Shown piece by piece: positions 42,344 through 54,479 of a stretch of 64,000 nt of DNA. Each line of letters begins with the position of its first letter. Within the stretch, counting starts at the first letter, position 1. The position numbers and the translations under genes were made by a program. The notes beneath the pieces were generated by a model. The model was not told where the DNA came from, searched no databases, and was given only the letters and a program-made list of their open reading frames with translations. Source of the DNA: Cruorifilaria tuberocauda (taxonomy: Eukaryota; Nematoda; Chromadorea; Rhabditida; Onchocercidae); contig JABVXU010000320.1 of NCBI GenBank assembly GCA_013365365.1, positions 1-64,000 on the forward strand, read 5' to 3'.

Positions 42344-42833
42344 TTATCCCTTTTTCATACTTGATTTCGATTGTGTCCCACGTAATATCCGTTTGAGAAA
42401 TTCCTTATTTGTTTTTAAACAGGATGGCTTTTTCCTGAAATACTTTCCTATTAATTTTATTTTTAGTTGTATTTTCGCAATTGGAATTATTTACATAATT
42501 TGATTATTAAGATTTAAACAAATATTTAAGCGCTTCATTATACAGCCTGACATAATAAATTTTTAATAAAACACACCAGCCCTGTGGTCCAATTTTCTCG
42601 TAGCGACGTACACCCAACGCGGCATCCTTCAGAATCTCTTCTCGAGCCTTCTTTTCTAATTCAGATTGTTCACGTTTATTCGTTTGCATAGTTGTACGTT
42701 GTACTTGAGTAGTTACCGGCTTCAAGTTTTGTTTGGCTTTGGCAATTAGCCTGTCCACTTGAGGAAGTTTGGACTGACTAACCCTTTCACTCATTGATTC
42801 CGCACGCACACCATCAATACTTTCCCTATTCAT
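42344..42833 (-). CDS. Small protein like human POLR1D isoform 2
   Basis: 115 residues in two exons on the minus strand, 42833-42577 and 42434-42344, joined in phase (TG|G = Trp). The C-terminal half matches from memory the distinctive part of human POLR1D isoform 2, a small protein unrelated in fold to the RNA polymerase subunit: LEKKAREEILKDAALG, then EKIGPQGWKKP, then TNKEFLKRIL. Human counterparts of these segments read LERKAIEELLKEAKRG, ETMGPMGWMKCP and TNKRFLINTI. The N-terminal half is Lys/Arg/Gln-rich and probably disordered. Its function is not known to me. It lies 1.56 kb downstream of the IQSEC-type gene on the same strand, which is wide for an operon. The ATG is the first in frame, with a possible trans-splice acceptor (taacag) about 20 bases upstream. 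Confidence 0.8.
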
Positions 42834-44389
42834 TTGTTTTAATGACCGAATACCTGTTACATACTATCATTACCGAACGATCACTGAATTACTTTGAAAC
42901 TCATATTTTTAATCTGTTTACTCATTATTTACGTCCATCAATGAATCCTAAAGCAACAAATAATCCCTCGACTAGAATTGAGATAAACTGCTCACACATG
43001 ATACAAGTTCAACTTAACTTTCTGTCACTATCCACAGAATAGTAAGGTATAGAACATCACGTCACAGAAACTTTATTTAAAAAACTGATCAGAAATTCGG
43101 AGGGCACAAAACGACGTGAAAGACGATTCCAAATATAAAGGAAATGGCATATGTTAAGGAATTGAGGGCATAAATTCATATATATCCATTAATTTTTTGC
43201 TTTTTGAATTTTTCCAATAAATAACGAACACGACAATAGCACACTTATCCTCTAAATTTTGCATATAATATTCACAAAAGAAATAACTACATCATAAGAT
43301 TACATGGCTAAGAAATATTGTTCTGCATGAATATTCTGCAGGAACTTCTTAAAGAGAAAATAGCAAAAAAAAAAATGAATTCTAAATCGATCGCGTTCCA
43401 ATGTTTTCTAAAACGATGGCAGATAATATGTGAAAGATGAAGAAACTCATTATCACAACCGACCTAATTTTAAGGAAAAGGGATAAATATATGACAAATC
43501 ACTGATATACAACATCACTTCCATAAATATGAATAATTTTAACTGGGAGATGAATAATAAAGGCTATCCGTTTCCGGCTATTTCTAAAACATCACCAAAC
43601 ATCACTGATCCGAACAAGAAAAAAAAAGAAAAAATAGGAAAGCGAGACTAAATCAATCACAGAAGCACAATGAATGACTATAACAGAATCGCTCCATAAA
43701 GATAGAAAGACAAACAATCTACAAAACTAATTACAAGTAAACAAACATCAGCACTTCCACTAATAGATTAAATAAGACCAGAAAGAACGGAACCAAACAA
43801 ATAACAGGCGGATAAAAAACTGATTCATCCTTTACCATGTTATAAATATGCAACAAATTTGAGATAAATAGTTTTGGATACTTCTCAAATAATTTATGAT
43901 ATCTCTTCAGGCCAAATACAAAAATCGATGGATAACATACCAGACGATCTAGCCGTATGGTCATGTGTCCTTCGCATCCCATTCCCAGTGGTATGAACTA
44001 TTCGTCCACCCCTTTCAAAAAACGTATCGAAAGAACAGAATGACCAAATGGAAATCGACAGCCAACAATAAAAATTATTCCTCAAAAACTAAACCGGAAT
44101 GAGAGATTTGAGATTATTGCTAAAAAGGTACCTACCTGGCGTTCTTGGGAGTTTATGTTCGGCATATTCAAGAAAATAAATGGTTTAAATAGATTAAATT
44201 TCTGTATTACATTTTTAATAAATAAAAGAAAAAAAACCTCAGCAAAATTACTAAAGCTAAAGAACGGCACCACAGGAAGTAAAACATAAATAACAGTTCC
44301 GGATACCTGAAAAAATCTAAATCAAAATCCACAGACATACTACTTACGTTGAGGCAATGCTCCTTCAAACAAAATCTCAAAATTTTTTT
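42834..44389. other. Intergenic / 3' UTR of the Arf GEF gene
   Basis: About 1.55 kb between two minus-strand genes. No exon is recognised. Minus-strand open frames at 43731-44085 are short and lack splice or composition support. Part of it is probably the 3' UTR of the gene ending at 44390. Confidence 0.55.
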
Positions 44390-47300
44390 TCATATAGCAG
44401 CCTCCAAACGTTTTGAAGAGTAGAAAGGTGACACGGATGACAGACCTGAGTGGGGAAACGATTCACAACTTTCTTCGATAACTCCACTATCAAATGAATT
44501 AAAACTAAGACGACGTATGGAGCATAAATTTAAAGCTTGCTGGGGAGTGTTAGGTGATGCATTAACAACACTACTCGAAGTATTGCCTTCCATCTCGGAT
44601 AAACCCGAATCTCGCTCACGCGGTCCATCGCTACGACTAATCAATGAGTGCTTGTCCAATTCAGCATCAATTCTTACTGCTTCCATTTCAGCGCATTCGG
44701 CCACTGATTCCTTTATATCTGACACGAATCGATGCCTAAAACTGCCAAATACAAAAAAAATTATAAATATAAAGAAAAATGACGAAAAAGCTATTTCTCA
44801 CCTCACCTACTTCATACACAAAGAAGATCATGTTTCCCTTACCTGTCGTCATTATTTTTCGAATTCAAATAAATTTCTTGTCCGTCAGGTAGTGTAATCA
44901 TGATGCCATAATCGTAAAAAGGAGTCTCGAACATGCTAACGCGTACTCCCAAGAGCATGATCCACGTGCGCAATACATACTGGCAACATGATTTCTTCTT
45001 TGAAGCCATTTTTGCAATCTACAATTGCAGAATATTTAACAGTTTATTTTCAAGAGTAGAACACTGAGAGCTACAACTAAATTTAAATTTCTTTCTTAAA
45101 ATGCTTTCCTTACCTAAAAAAATCATAATACTGTTAAAAACGACAATGGTAAAAATTTACCAACAAAAGATCATTGAACAAAAAAACTTCTCGTTGATGA
45201 GCATTAGCTGGTTGTCGTTTGCTACGATCAATAATCTGGTTCAAACGACAGTAGCAGACAAGGCGACGATGTGGTTCGACTAAGTTCTAAAAATTATTGA
45301 TTACAAGGGTACTGAGTTTACCTGACCAATCAAATCTGGAAACATTATCAAATTATCCAACTTACTGGTTTATCCTTACCAACCATATTTTGATCAACCA
45401 CGATAACCTGCGATACATGATCTGATCCAGCGCTAAAGGGTGAGTCACGAATTCGACGATAAATACGAACTAACAGTGCCCTTAAAAAATTATAAAAAAA
45501 TAAGATGTTATATTATTATCAAAAACGATGCCTAATTTGTCGGGCATATTTGTTACTTATTTCGCATAACAATTCAAAATTAGTATAGGACATATTTAAA
45601 AAGAATTTATGCAAAATGAACCTATCAATGTCGTATCCTGCATCGATTCCACGTAAATTATTAATGAAATCTCCCACTTTCATTTTCAATGACGGCTTGA
45701 TATTAGGTGAATGAAGATCTGTATTTAACATGACAATAGCGAACGCCAAGATAAATATTGTATCCGCACTGTGAAAAAGTGCAACCATATCAGGATTGCA
45801 CACAGCATAATGAGCAGAAAATACCTGCAATGAACTGTAATGAAAATAAATCTTTCAATGCTGCAATTAAAAATAAAAGAAACTCGCTCGGTTTCATGAC
45901 TTCACGATTTAGACTTAACGGTGACTATACAATAAAAACGCAAGTTTGATGGATTGCGTTATAATTATTATTGATCATTGCATCCATCAAACTCCTCTAC
46001 CTATCCATCCACCATTAGTGGAATTATTTACACACAAAGCAACTTTAAAATACAAAAAACTAATTACAAACCTGCATAATTCTCTCGATTTTCTGCGCTT
46101 CTCCTGGAAGGCGAAAAAACGAAAGCGTGTGTCTTAGGGCAATATCCACTTCCATCCCATGCAAATCAATTTGGTCAATGAAGTGACTAAAACCGATAAT
46201 TGATAGCCACAAAAAGATAAAAATATAAAAAATATCAAATATTGAACCAATATGAATTTCGACATTTTTTTTACATCGATTCAAAGTTAGTTCATTTATT
46301 TGAAGCCCCCAACAACATTTTAGGATATTCACTCTGATTCAGGTATTGTCAGCAAATACATCTGTAATCTCATTTCACTAATTTAAAGTTTCAATGAAGT
46401 CAAAAAATTGCGCACTGAAAAGCAAAACACGTTATTATGCTTACTTAAGTACAGAGGATTGAAAACGATTGTGCAAGTGCCCAATATATTCACCAATCAT
46501 CTGTTTACTTAAACCACGACGATGCAATAATAACTTAGCAACTGCGAGAGAATCATCCTCAACAAAGCCCCACTCAATGAGATACTGCACACCACGTGTA
46601 GGTTTCCTGAAAATGTTTCAAATATTTCCCCTTCAATATTTTAATTTACATACATATTCGCGATGTCTGGCTCTCTCTTCTCTCCTTGTTCCGTGAAAAT
46701 TATTTTCAGATTAAAACTCACTTATTAAAGAAATTAAGCGCTATTCTGTATTGACGTCTTCTTCGCTGATCTGGTACTCTACAGGTATTCGAAGAAGTGC
46801 TGCAAACAATATATATTTTTGATAAATATCATCAAGAACTCCAAATACCAATTCAAGTCTTTTCAAATTATGCGATAAATTACTTCCAATCATGAATATT
46901 CCTGCACTTCATTTTTTCGATAAGAATTCCTTACTTTTCGGTCCCAAAACTGAAATTGCCCAACCAGAACAAAAATCTAAATTGAAGATATCAATACTAA
47001 TTTTTGGTTTGTAGTGCTAGTTTATTAATGCTCAGTTATCTTTTCATAAAAATAACCTCTAAATTACAATGTTAATAACTTGATAATTTTTGAAACAAAT
47101 ATTAACCTGACGGCCTGACATAGTGTTCCATGTTTATCAAGACGAGGAAGCGAATTTGAATGACTACGATCGGTCACTGCTGATGAGCGAGGAAGCCAAA
47201 CATGTGCTGCTGGACGCACAACATCTATCACAGTCCTGAATCGAGACACGGATGGAGTAATTTTCTCTAGTGTGCCTCTGCTAATTAGTTCTTAATACCA

Positions 47301-48114
47301 TCCTTATTATTAATAATAATAGCTCCATAGAAGACTTCCCTAATTTTCCTAAGAGTTTATCAGTTTTCTAGGAAATATGTAGACAAACCTTCTTTGAGAA
47401 AGCCGAGGCGACAAACATTCTACAGCTGAACGATGAGATGCGCTATTGTCAAATCTGATGTCTCCAATATTCTTCCCAACCGTCAACGGTACTTTACACT
47501 TTCGTTCAGGGATTGATATCGCAATGTGTGGAGAAGGATTCTTTGGCCTAAAACATGGAAAAGAATACATAAAATGATAGATTTAAATCAAAAATCAATC
47601 TATAGCTAAGTAAATACAAACATTAAAGTGCAAATGTACCTAATTGGTGCAACGGAAGGTTTATAAAGGCATGATTGAGCATTGGGTGTATCTTTTAAAG
47701 ATGTATCACACTTGGAAACATCACTACATCCCTGACTGTCATCACTTTGGGAACGTGCTGCATTATTTTGGATGGGTAATACTAGATGCTTCCATTGTTT
47801 CAACAGACAAGATTGACGGAATGCTCGTTGTATTCGTGTCGCAGCTGTATGAGCGCGCAAACGGCCACCATATCGACGCTCTAGCACCTAAAAAACGAGC
47901 AATAATATAGTGAAGGACAGTTAAATGATTGGATCGCCAAGGACGAATACATCGAGAAATAATATCGTAATATAACATGCAAATTTCAACACATTTTTAG
48001 CATGTTAAGAAAAATCTTTCTCACCTGAAGTTGCCGACGACAGAGCTCATCAGAAATTTCATAGCTTGTCAATGCACGAACCGATATGGTTGGACCACGC
48101 CACTCGTTCAACAT
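44390..48114 (-). CDS. IQSEC: IQSEC/BRAG-type Arf guanine-nucleotide exchange factor
   Basis: Catalyses GDP/GTP exchange on ARF GTPases, ARF6 being the usual substrate, at plasma membrane and synaptic sites. 663 residues in 12 exons on the minus strand, all in phase: 48114-48025, 47887-47640, 47547-47389, 47280-47107, 46799-46722, 46606-46445, 46186-46072, 45824-45622, 45480-45366, 45286-45161, 45018-44843, 44735-44390. Features in order: VLERRYGG then an IQ motif (TRIQRAFRQ, about residues 46-66); a Sec7 domain (about 235-430) with catalytic Glu333 in [14 protein letters not shown] and [18 protein letters not shown]; a PH domain (about 450-580, [22 protein letters not shown]); and a Ser-rich tail. 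In-frame TGA directly precedes the ATG, which fixes the start. The N-terminus is far shorter than in vertebrate IQSEC1-3. The tail ends KRLEAAI without a PDZ-ligand motif. Confidence 0.93.
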
Positions 48115-48717
48115 TCATCAACCCTATATTCTAGTAATATTGATAACGAGGTAACAACTCTTATAAATTACTATGATAAATATACATAAATGCACGTTGT
48201 TTAGTACCTTAGAATTATTGATCAAAATTGAATAAATTAGACAATAAAAATTACATTAATCTAAAATTTATAAACTTTCGTTTTTTTTTTTTTTTTTTAA
48301 AAAGAGGAAGATAATTCCGAAAGAAGATAATACGAGGGAACATCATTAAATCCTAGAAAACGAAAGATATGATCGGCAAAACGTCATCCTACTATTTGAT
48401 GAACAATAGAAGAGTTACACATCTAATGATAACGGCAAATCTTCACAAACAATTCCATTGTTACGAATTAAAATCATCCTTTCTGATAACCATTCGATGA
48501 AAATCAAAGAAAACCAATGTGAATTATGAACTTATCAATAAACAGCAAACAAATTCTTAATACGACATGTAGCATAAGATAAAACTGATTTTCTTTTATT
48601 CTAAGAAATTCTTATTTGAAAAGATTTGACATCATACAAAATGATCGATTGTAATCATTGGATGTGTGTTGATGCCAGAAGAAAACATATGGCACCTATC
48701 ATATGTGTGCTGTACTA

Positions 48718-48754
48718 GTTGGATATATATATATATATATATATAATATCCAAC
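48718..48754. repeat. 37-base palindrome with TA core
   Basis: GTTGGATAT at 48718 and ATATCCAAC at 48746-48754 are exact reverse complements flanking a TA run. The whole segment can form a cruciform or hairpin. Confidence 0.9.
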
Positions 48755-49814
48755 AGATAAATTTGATAATCATTGCATATCTCTTCTTTTCTTTTTATAA
48801 ATGCAATACCCGTTAGATACATATAATATTCATTGGATATGTGCAATACTTATTTGATGAATCATTCACAGTACATAAATATATCAAGATATAAGATTGA
48901 TTGAAAAGGAAGAAAATCAAGTTTTCTTAACAATCTTTGAATATATCGATGAATATTTCTCTGATTAAGAATCACGTGAATAATTCTATAGTATTGCTTG
49001 AATATACACGTAAAATATACACGTAACATTTGCACAACCTAAAATTACATAAATCTTTCTTAACAATTACAAAACAAGAATGAACATAAAGCTGAATAGT
49101 CAACCAACTCAATCAATCACGTAAATTAATCGCAAAACATTGTATGCTACCTTTCGTCTAACCTATCTATCTCTTCTTTTATCATCGATGTCTAGCTTAC
49201 ATGTATTTTATCTTTCTACTCGTCGTCCATCACAACAAAGTACTCTCATCAAAATCTGTTCTATTTTTTTTAGCTTAGTTTAAATGAACTAAACGGTACC
49301 GAGATTTTGTTTAAATAAATTATGCTTGAATTTTGTTTTATAATGCCCGAGACTCCAATTTAGTTAATGCTTAAATTTCTTTTTAAAATTTAATCACTTG
49401 TGAAGTATAAAACAGTAAATTTTATGCTTGTTCAGATTTTTTTTCTGAATTAAAAATGAATTGAAAATGGTTTTTTTATGCTTAGCAAATTTTGTTGTTT
49501 ATCAGGCAGGTCTTTTTTTTTTCTTGTCAGAAAATCTTTTTAATAATTCTCGTATATTTTAGTGTTCTATCTATTTTTATTTAAAAATTTTGATTTCCGG
49601 ACGAAAAAAATTTAGTAATATTTCGAAAACGTTAAGAATAGTAGGATCAAGTTTATTCGCAACAGTATTTATAGGATTAAATTATATCCATCGGCGTCTT
49701 GGAATAAACAGTGCATTTTAACTTTCCCATTTTACTTTCATATTTTCTGTGCTAAATAATACATATTACTTTATCAGCTTTAATTCAGATGATTCATTTA
49801 AAATTTTACTATTT

Positions 49815-49821
49815 TATTCAG
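49815..49821 (+). promoter_or_regulatory. Probable trans-splice acceptor of MTRF1L
   Basis: TTATTCAG ends 17 bases before the ATG at 49839. No upstream coding exon is apparent. Spliced-leader addition is likely but cannot be separated from cis-splicing by sequence alone. Confidence 0.4.
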
Positions 49822-49838
49822 TATTGAAGTTGTCGTCC

Positions 49839-51718
49839 ATGCTTTGGATACAGCGAAGATTCTTGAGCCGTTGTGCCGATTTGTTTCGCACGGAAATGGC
49901 ACGAACATATTTTCAAATTATGTCAGCTAAGCTGCAAGCACTCCAGAAGAACGTGGGAGATGAGTCGAGAGCTAACAATTCTGCTTCGATTACGCATTTA
50001 GAAACGATGACAACATTAGCTCGCACATTTTACGATAAATTGGAAATGCTGACACAATTAGATATGCTTTTGAAAGGTTTGCCCATTTTGCAAGATTCCG
50101 TATTTTTTGCATATGTTTTTTTTTAAAACAAAGATTTTATTATTTAAAGAGGAAAAGGACGCAGAGATCCAAGAAATTGCCAAGTTAGACAGTGAGCGAT
50201 TAACAAAGGAAATGGATAGTGTTGTGAGGGAATTAACCGATGTAGTAATACCTGTTACTGAATACGATTCACTGAACAACTGTCAGCTAGAAATTACTCC
50301 GTTGGTCATTATTTAATTATCTTTTTTTAGAATTTACTATCCCATACATTTTAGGACTTTTATTGTTTCAGTCTAGATTATCTTTTTTCGAAGAGCTTCG
50401 CAGTTCATGTTTTGCAGCTGGTGAAATCGATTTACATTAGTAAAGCTTCTTTTTTAAGGTTTAAATCTTATTCATTTTGTTTTACCAAAATTATAAACTG
50501 TACTTTTTTTATAGAGGTGTAGGTGGTGTCGAAGCATCCTTATTCGCATCTGAGTTAGCTCAAATGTATAATAATTATGCGCAATTTATGAAGTGGAAAT
50601 GGACGCCTTACCAAATCGATGCTTCACCATCAGGTAAATCAAGACTTCAGAGATTCTAAAATAAAATCAAGAAAACATTTCGACTAATTTATTAGTTTAC
50701 TGTGCTTTGCAGGAGGCATACGTAGTGCTGTAATTTTTGTACGAGGTAACGGAGCATTTCGGACGTTACGTTATGAAGCTGGTGTTCATCGTGTACAGAG
50801 GTTTCCAGTAACGGATAAAACACGAATGCATACAAGCACATCTGTTGTAGCTGTTCTTCCGGAACCAGAGAAGGTTCTTCTTTCCGTTGTTTTCTGGCAT
50901 ATCCTTTTAAACAAATCCATTTCTTATCCTCGTTTTTGAATTGGAAATGTTTGGGCTTATCAAAGTTTAGTTTCAAATAGATAATCATTTTGTTTTAGCA
51001 CAGAGTAATTTTTAAACATGGGAAACAATGCACATAAAATGTTTTCAGATAGAAGCCTGCGTGACGTCCGCTGACGTGAAAGTAGAAACAATGAGAGCTT
51101 CAGGTCCTGGTGGTCAGAACATCAATCAACGATCCACTGCAGTCCGTTTAACTCATCGTGAAACGGGTATAACAGTGCATTGTATGGATGAAAGGACGCA
51201 ATATTCTAATATGGAAGTATGATTTTGTGTACAATCCTATTCTTCTTTCTTTTTCATCCATGTTACTAATGACTAAATGCTCTTTTAAAGTTTAGTTATT
51301 ATATTTAGATAGCATACAAGCGATTAGCTGCGGTGCTGTTACAACGGAAACTTGATGAATCGCAAAAGCAGTACTCATCATCCAGAAAACTACAGGTTAG
51401 TTATTCTAGCAGTTTTATTCAGCGTATAAAAATTAAATCAATTTGTTTCAACACTTGCAATTTCTGATTAATGCGGGAATATTTTAGGTTGGGACTAAGG
51501 CACGAGCTGAAAAAGTGCGAACATATAACTTCAAAGATGATCAAGTCACAGATCATCGTTTAGGTAAAACTTGGCAAGGTGTTGCAAATGTTATGAAGGG
51601 AAACAATATTTTAAACCAGATAATTCAATCTCTAGATCAACTGTCAAAAGCTCAGCATTTAAAAGAAATTCTAAGCGCGGAGGATTGTAATGCCAAGTGC
51701 ACTAATTTTAATGTTTAG
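49839..51718 (+). CDS. MTRF1L: Mitochondrial peptide chain release factor 1 (MTRF1L type)
   Basis: Recognises stop codons in mitochondrial ribosomes and triggers peptidyl-tRNA hydrolysis. 384 residues in seven exons, in phase: 49839-50076, 50150-50300, 50515-50633, 50713-50873, 51049-51216, 51309-51395, 51488-51718. The catalytic GGQ is at residues 244-246 ([13 protein letters not shown]). The codon-reading PxT tripeptide is PVT at 201-203 ([17 protein letters not shown]), so this is an RF1-type reader of UAA/UAG, not the RF2-type SPF. The alternative reader MTRF1 carries an altered loop that I do not see. The N-terminus [10 protein letters not shown] is Arg-rich without acidic residues, as in a mitochondrial presequence. 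The loop before the GGQ has GPGGQ where bacterial RF1 has GAGGQ. The 3' end converges with MRPS37. Confidence 0.92.
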
Positions 51719-51729
51719 GGTCAGGATGC

Positions 51730-51735
51730 AATAAA
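51730..51735 (+). other. Probable poly(A) signal of MTRF1L
   Basis: AATAAA begins 12 bases after the TAG stop. Confidence 0.5.
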
Positions 51736-52268
51736 CATTTAAAACTGCTTTTATACACTTGAACCACAATTTTGTCAGATCGACAAATCTAAAATACCAT
51801 CCAATATTATTTTCTTCGCTATACTTCGAAAGATATCGTATATGCTGGCAAAGCTAAGCAAAATAGCGTGACATAAAAGGCATCAAACCTCCTCCTGTAA
51901 ATCAAATCCTTCTAAAAACTGTGAATAAACTGTTTTAAGAGGCACAACCACTGTTTTTCAGAAAATCAATGTCCCTAGAATTGAGTCTTCTTACAAAGCT
52001 AAAGCTTATTGCAATTTACTGAGCAAAACAATTAGATCGGAGCCAGCATATCACAGTTTGCTTGTTTGGATGTACAGCAATAGAGTGGCATAAGTAGTAA
52101 GCTAAAAGAAACAAGTTTGTTTGAAAAGTATAAAATATGCGAAGTTCAAATTTTAAGAAAGTCCTTAGAGTAGAGTTGACCACTACTGTCCAAAGTTTTT
52201 TGATGGATATAGTTCTGTCTTTGATACTAGTGAAATATGTCAACATTATATTGAAATGTGGAGAACAC

Positions 52269-52274
52269 TTTATT
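52269..52274 (-). other. Probable poly(A) signal of MRPS37
   Basis: AATAAA on the minus strand, 25 bases after the TAG stop at 52302-52300. Confidence 0.5.
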
Positions 52275-52299
52275 TATACTTAAACAACTTCCATTCATC

Positions 52300-53456
52300 C
52301 TAATTAGCTTTTCCATATTTGTTCTTTCGATGGAAAATGTCATCTGCGTATAACTGATTGGGTAATCGCCTGAGTGCTTTAAACGGATATCGGCCTAACT
52401 GAGGTTGTGGATATTTCGCCATCAAATTATTAATCTGATGCTTGGTCAATACTGCCTTTTCATCGGTCGTACCATCAAGCATACCCTGAAACATTCCGAA
52501 AATCAATATTTTTGCGACGCAAAAACGACAAAGCTTATAAATGATGCAGCGTGAATAAAATATAATTAGGGATGAACATATTCTACCTTCTTTGCAGCCG
52601 CAGCAAGCTCCTTATTTGCTTTATAGACCCTGCTCACGCAATCAACATAATCTCGATTAAAGTCTGCGCAAGGTAAGTTATCATGTTCCCATTTTTTCAA
52701 GCATTCGAAAAGAGCTTGTAATTCTTTTGTACAGCTTTCACCTGCAAGTTTCATAAATAGATGTGTTTGAGAAATTTTGCACTAGAAGACACGTATTGTA
52801 ACAGAAACCAAATATTGGAGTAAATTATTAAAAAAATCAAATAATGAACATAAACTGTTGCAAATATCTCCAATTCTCAATAATTGAATTAAGTATTCGA
52901 TATTCCTCCATCTTTCCATGCTTTTCTCCTAAGAGGAGAACTTGTTTTCCATGTGAATAGATCAAAAACGAAAATATAGATTTCAACAACATTATGTAAA
53001 ACAATAAAACATCAATACAATTCCACGGCATAAGAGATCATTTTGTCTCTCAGTAAGATAACATCTTTCATATGTTCGGAGATATCTACGATGCAGGGGG
53101 AAGTAAGATATTAAAGTGAAAAAAGAAGTCCGAGCAGAAAAGATGCGGTTATAAGATTAGAAAATTTCATAAGAAATGTAAGGAAGTTAACTCTAAGACA
53201 ACCATGAAAAAAAGGCATAGTTAAGAATAAACAAAAAGAATACGACAAAGTAGAATGAAATATCCATCGTCTTATTATCCAAATCGATATCACAAATGAA
53301 AGTGGAAATCAAACCTCGTGGTTTCGTATAATTCGTCATTATATAATTTGTAGATTTTAACGGAATAAATTCCTTGAATTGCAATTGATCATTCTTTGCC
53401 AAATTAGTTTTAACTGGCGCCCTGACATTTTTCGAAAGCGATAATGTAAATTGCAT
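52300..53456 (-). CDS. MRPS37: Mitoribosomal small-subunit protein MRPS37/CHCHD1-like
   Basis: A twin Cx9C protein of the mitochondrial small ribosomal subunit, 160 residues. Three exons on the minus strand: 53456-53315, 52741-52587, 52485-52300, in phase. The CHCH domain has C51-x9-C61 (CTKELQALFEC) and C72-x9-C82 (CADFNRDYVDC), the cysteines that form two disulfides in the intermembrane space through the MIA pathway. The C-terminal segment LTKHQINNLMAKYPQPQLG resembles CHCHD1 (LPNKLNKLLQRFPNKP). The nematode protein extends about 35 residues beyond it with a basic tail. The ATG at 53456 is the first in the frame. It is paired head-to-head with the 107-residue gene at 54026 and converges with MTRF1L. 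Another CHCH protein is possible, but the tail match favours MRPS37. Confidence 0.8.
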
Positions 53457-54025
53457 CGTCCTTCTGTTTATCAAAATTGAATCAAATTACTGCATTTATG
53501 CTGATATCGTCCTAGATTTAATCCCTGAAATGAAGTAATGATATAGTTAAAATTTGCGAGAAGCATAGAAAAACAAATCGCAAAATAAAGTTCCTGCATA
53601 CCCAACCATCACTAATCATAAATAAGCGACGATGATTGTTTTTAATCCATTCCAAAAATTACATCGGAGTAATACAACTCAAGCGATCGATTTCATAGTG
53701 GTTCCATCCGGGTGATACAAAGTGCTTCGGTTAAATTTATTGTTCCGACCTCTCTCAGATCAATGTACTCGAAGTTTCGGATGTCGGCTGCAATGGTAGA
53801 TTTCCGGTTCTTGAAAAATTCTTTAGAAGACGATATAAAAGATATCTAAGATGTAAACTAATGAAAGAAGTATAGAATGTAGATTTTTAAATTTTTGGAA
53901 TGAACTTAAAAACTATCATCATCTGTTTATTCATTTAGAGGAAAGGAAATTTGTCTAGTTAGAATACTAAATATTCTTCAAAGGTAAATAGTAAAACCAT
54001 CTAATCATGCTGAAACATCTTTTAG
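53457..54025. other. Divergent promoter region, MRPS37 / 107-aa gene
   Basis: This 569-base interval lies between two start codons facing away from each other, a candidate bidirectional promoter. No exon is visible. Confidence 0.55.
54020..54025 (+). promoter_or_regulatory. Probable trans-splice acceptor at the 107-aa gene
   Basis: TTTTAG lies immediately upstream of the ATG at 54026, the same zero-spacing arrangement as at uso-1. Confidence 0.4.
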
Positions 54026-54479
54026 ATGCCAAAATCACGTCAGTTTGTGGATCCTAATGCTGAACGGGTTCGGACCCACTTGTTATTTTCATCAAAAGTC
54101 CCACGCAATCCATCGAGACGAAGACGACGTCCTCACAGTAAGTTTGATAATGAATAATGACGCAGGTCTTAGAGTACTCTATATGCAGAACAATGATGCG
54201 GATGTACAAGTTGGAAATAATAGGAGTGCGAAAATTTTGCAGCATAAATTACTAGTATACTTCTCAGTTACAGATAAATTGCACCAGCTGATGCACCGTA
54301 AAGATGAAATGGTACAAACAGCACCAGCCGAATTGGACCCATCATTGTGGTTCGGTAATCAAAGAGTACTTCATTTCGGTCCCATGGCACAACGAGATCC
54401 GTTTTACTACTATTATCCAAAAGGATGGGATGTTCTGTATCCAGCTCACTTCGGTTTTTTTCCATATCGGGCAACGTAG
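54026..54479 (+). CDS. Unrecognised small basic protein, 107 residues
   Basis: Two exons, 54026-54137 and 54268-54479, join in phase (A|TT = Ile) through a GTAAGT donor and a TTCTCAG acceptor. The product starts MPKSRQFVDPNAERVRT, carries a run of five arginines (PRNPSRRRRRPH), then a Tyr/Trp/Phe-rich C-terminal half (DPSLWFGNQRVLHFGP, DPFYYYYPKGWDVLYP, FGFFPYRAT). It has no signal peptide or membrane segment. I do not recognise the family. The amino-acid composition and clean splice sites make it more convincing than the opposite-strand frame at 54268-54474. Pairing with a mitochondrial ribosomal gene is suggestive only. The start is placed at the ATG directly after a TTTTAG acceptor. Confidence 0.65.

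Larger units (their letters stand above)
48115..49838. other. Divergent intergenic region, IQSEC-type gene / MTRF1L
   Basis: About 1.7 kb separates two genes transcribed away from each other. It is AT-rich and repetitive, with a 37-base palindrome around a TA tract (48718-48754), a nearby ACATATG/CATATGT inverted repeat (about 48685-48706), and repeated GGATAT/GCAATAC motifs between 48770 and 48860. No exon is recognised. Confidence 0.6.
51719..52299. other. Convergent 3' region, MTRF1L / MRPS37
   Basis: This 581-base stretch separates two convergent stop codons and should hold both 3' UTRs. Candidate AATAAA signals lie near each end. No exon is seen. Confidence 0.6.

Noticed and set aside
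43731..44085. Possible extra exons of the IQSEC-type gene downstream of its stop
   Set aside because: No donor exists before the TGA at 44392-44390 that would join in phase, and the translated segments do not resemble IQSEC C-termini.
44517..44897. 126-residue plus-strand open frame
   Set aside because: It is antisense to the Ser-rich tail and PH exons of the IQSEC-type gene, which are phase-linked on the minus strand.
54268..54474. Minus-strand frame opposite the 107-residue gene
   Set aside because: It lacks a linked upstream exon. The plus-strand frame joins in phase to an exon with its own start and good splice sites.
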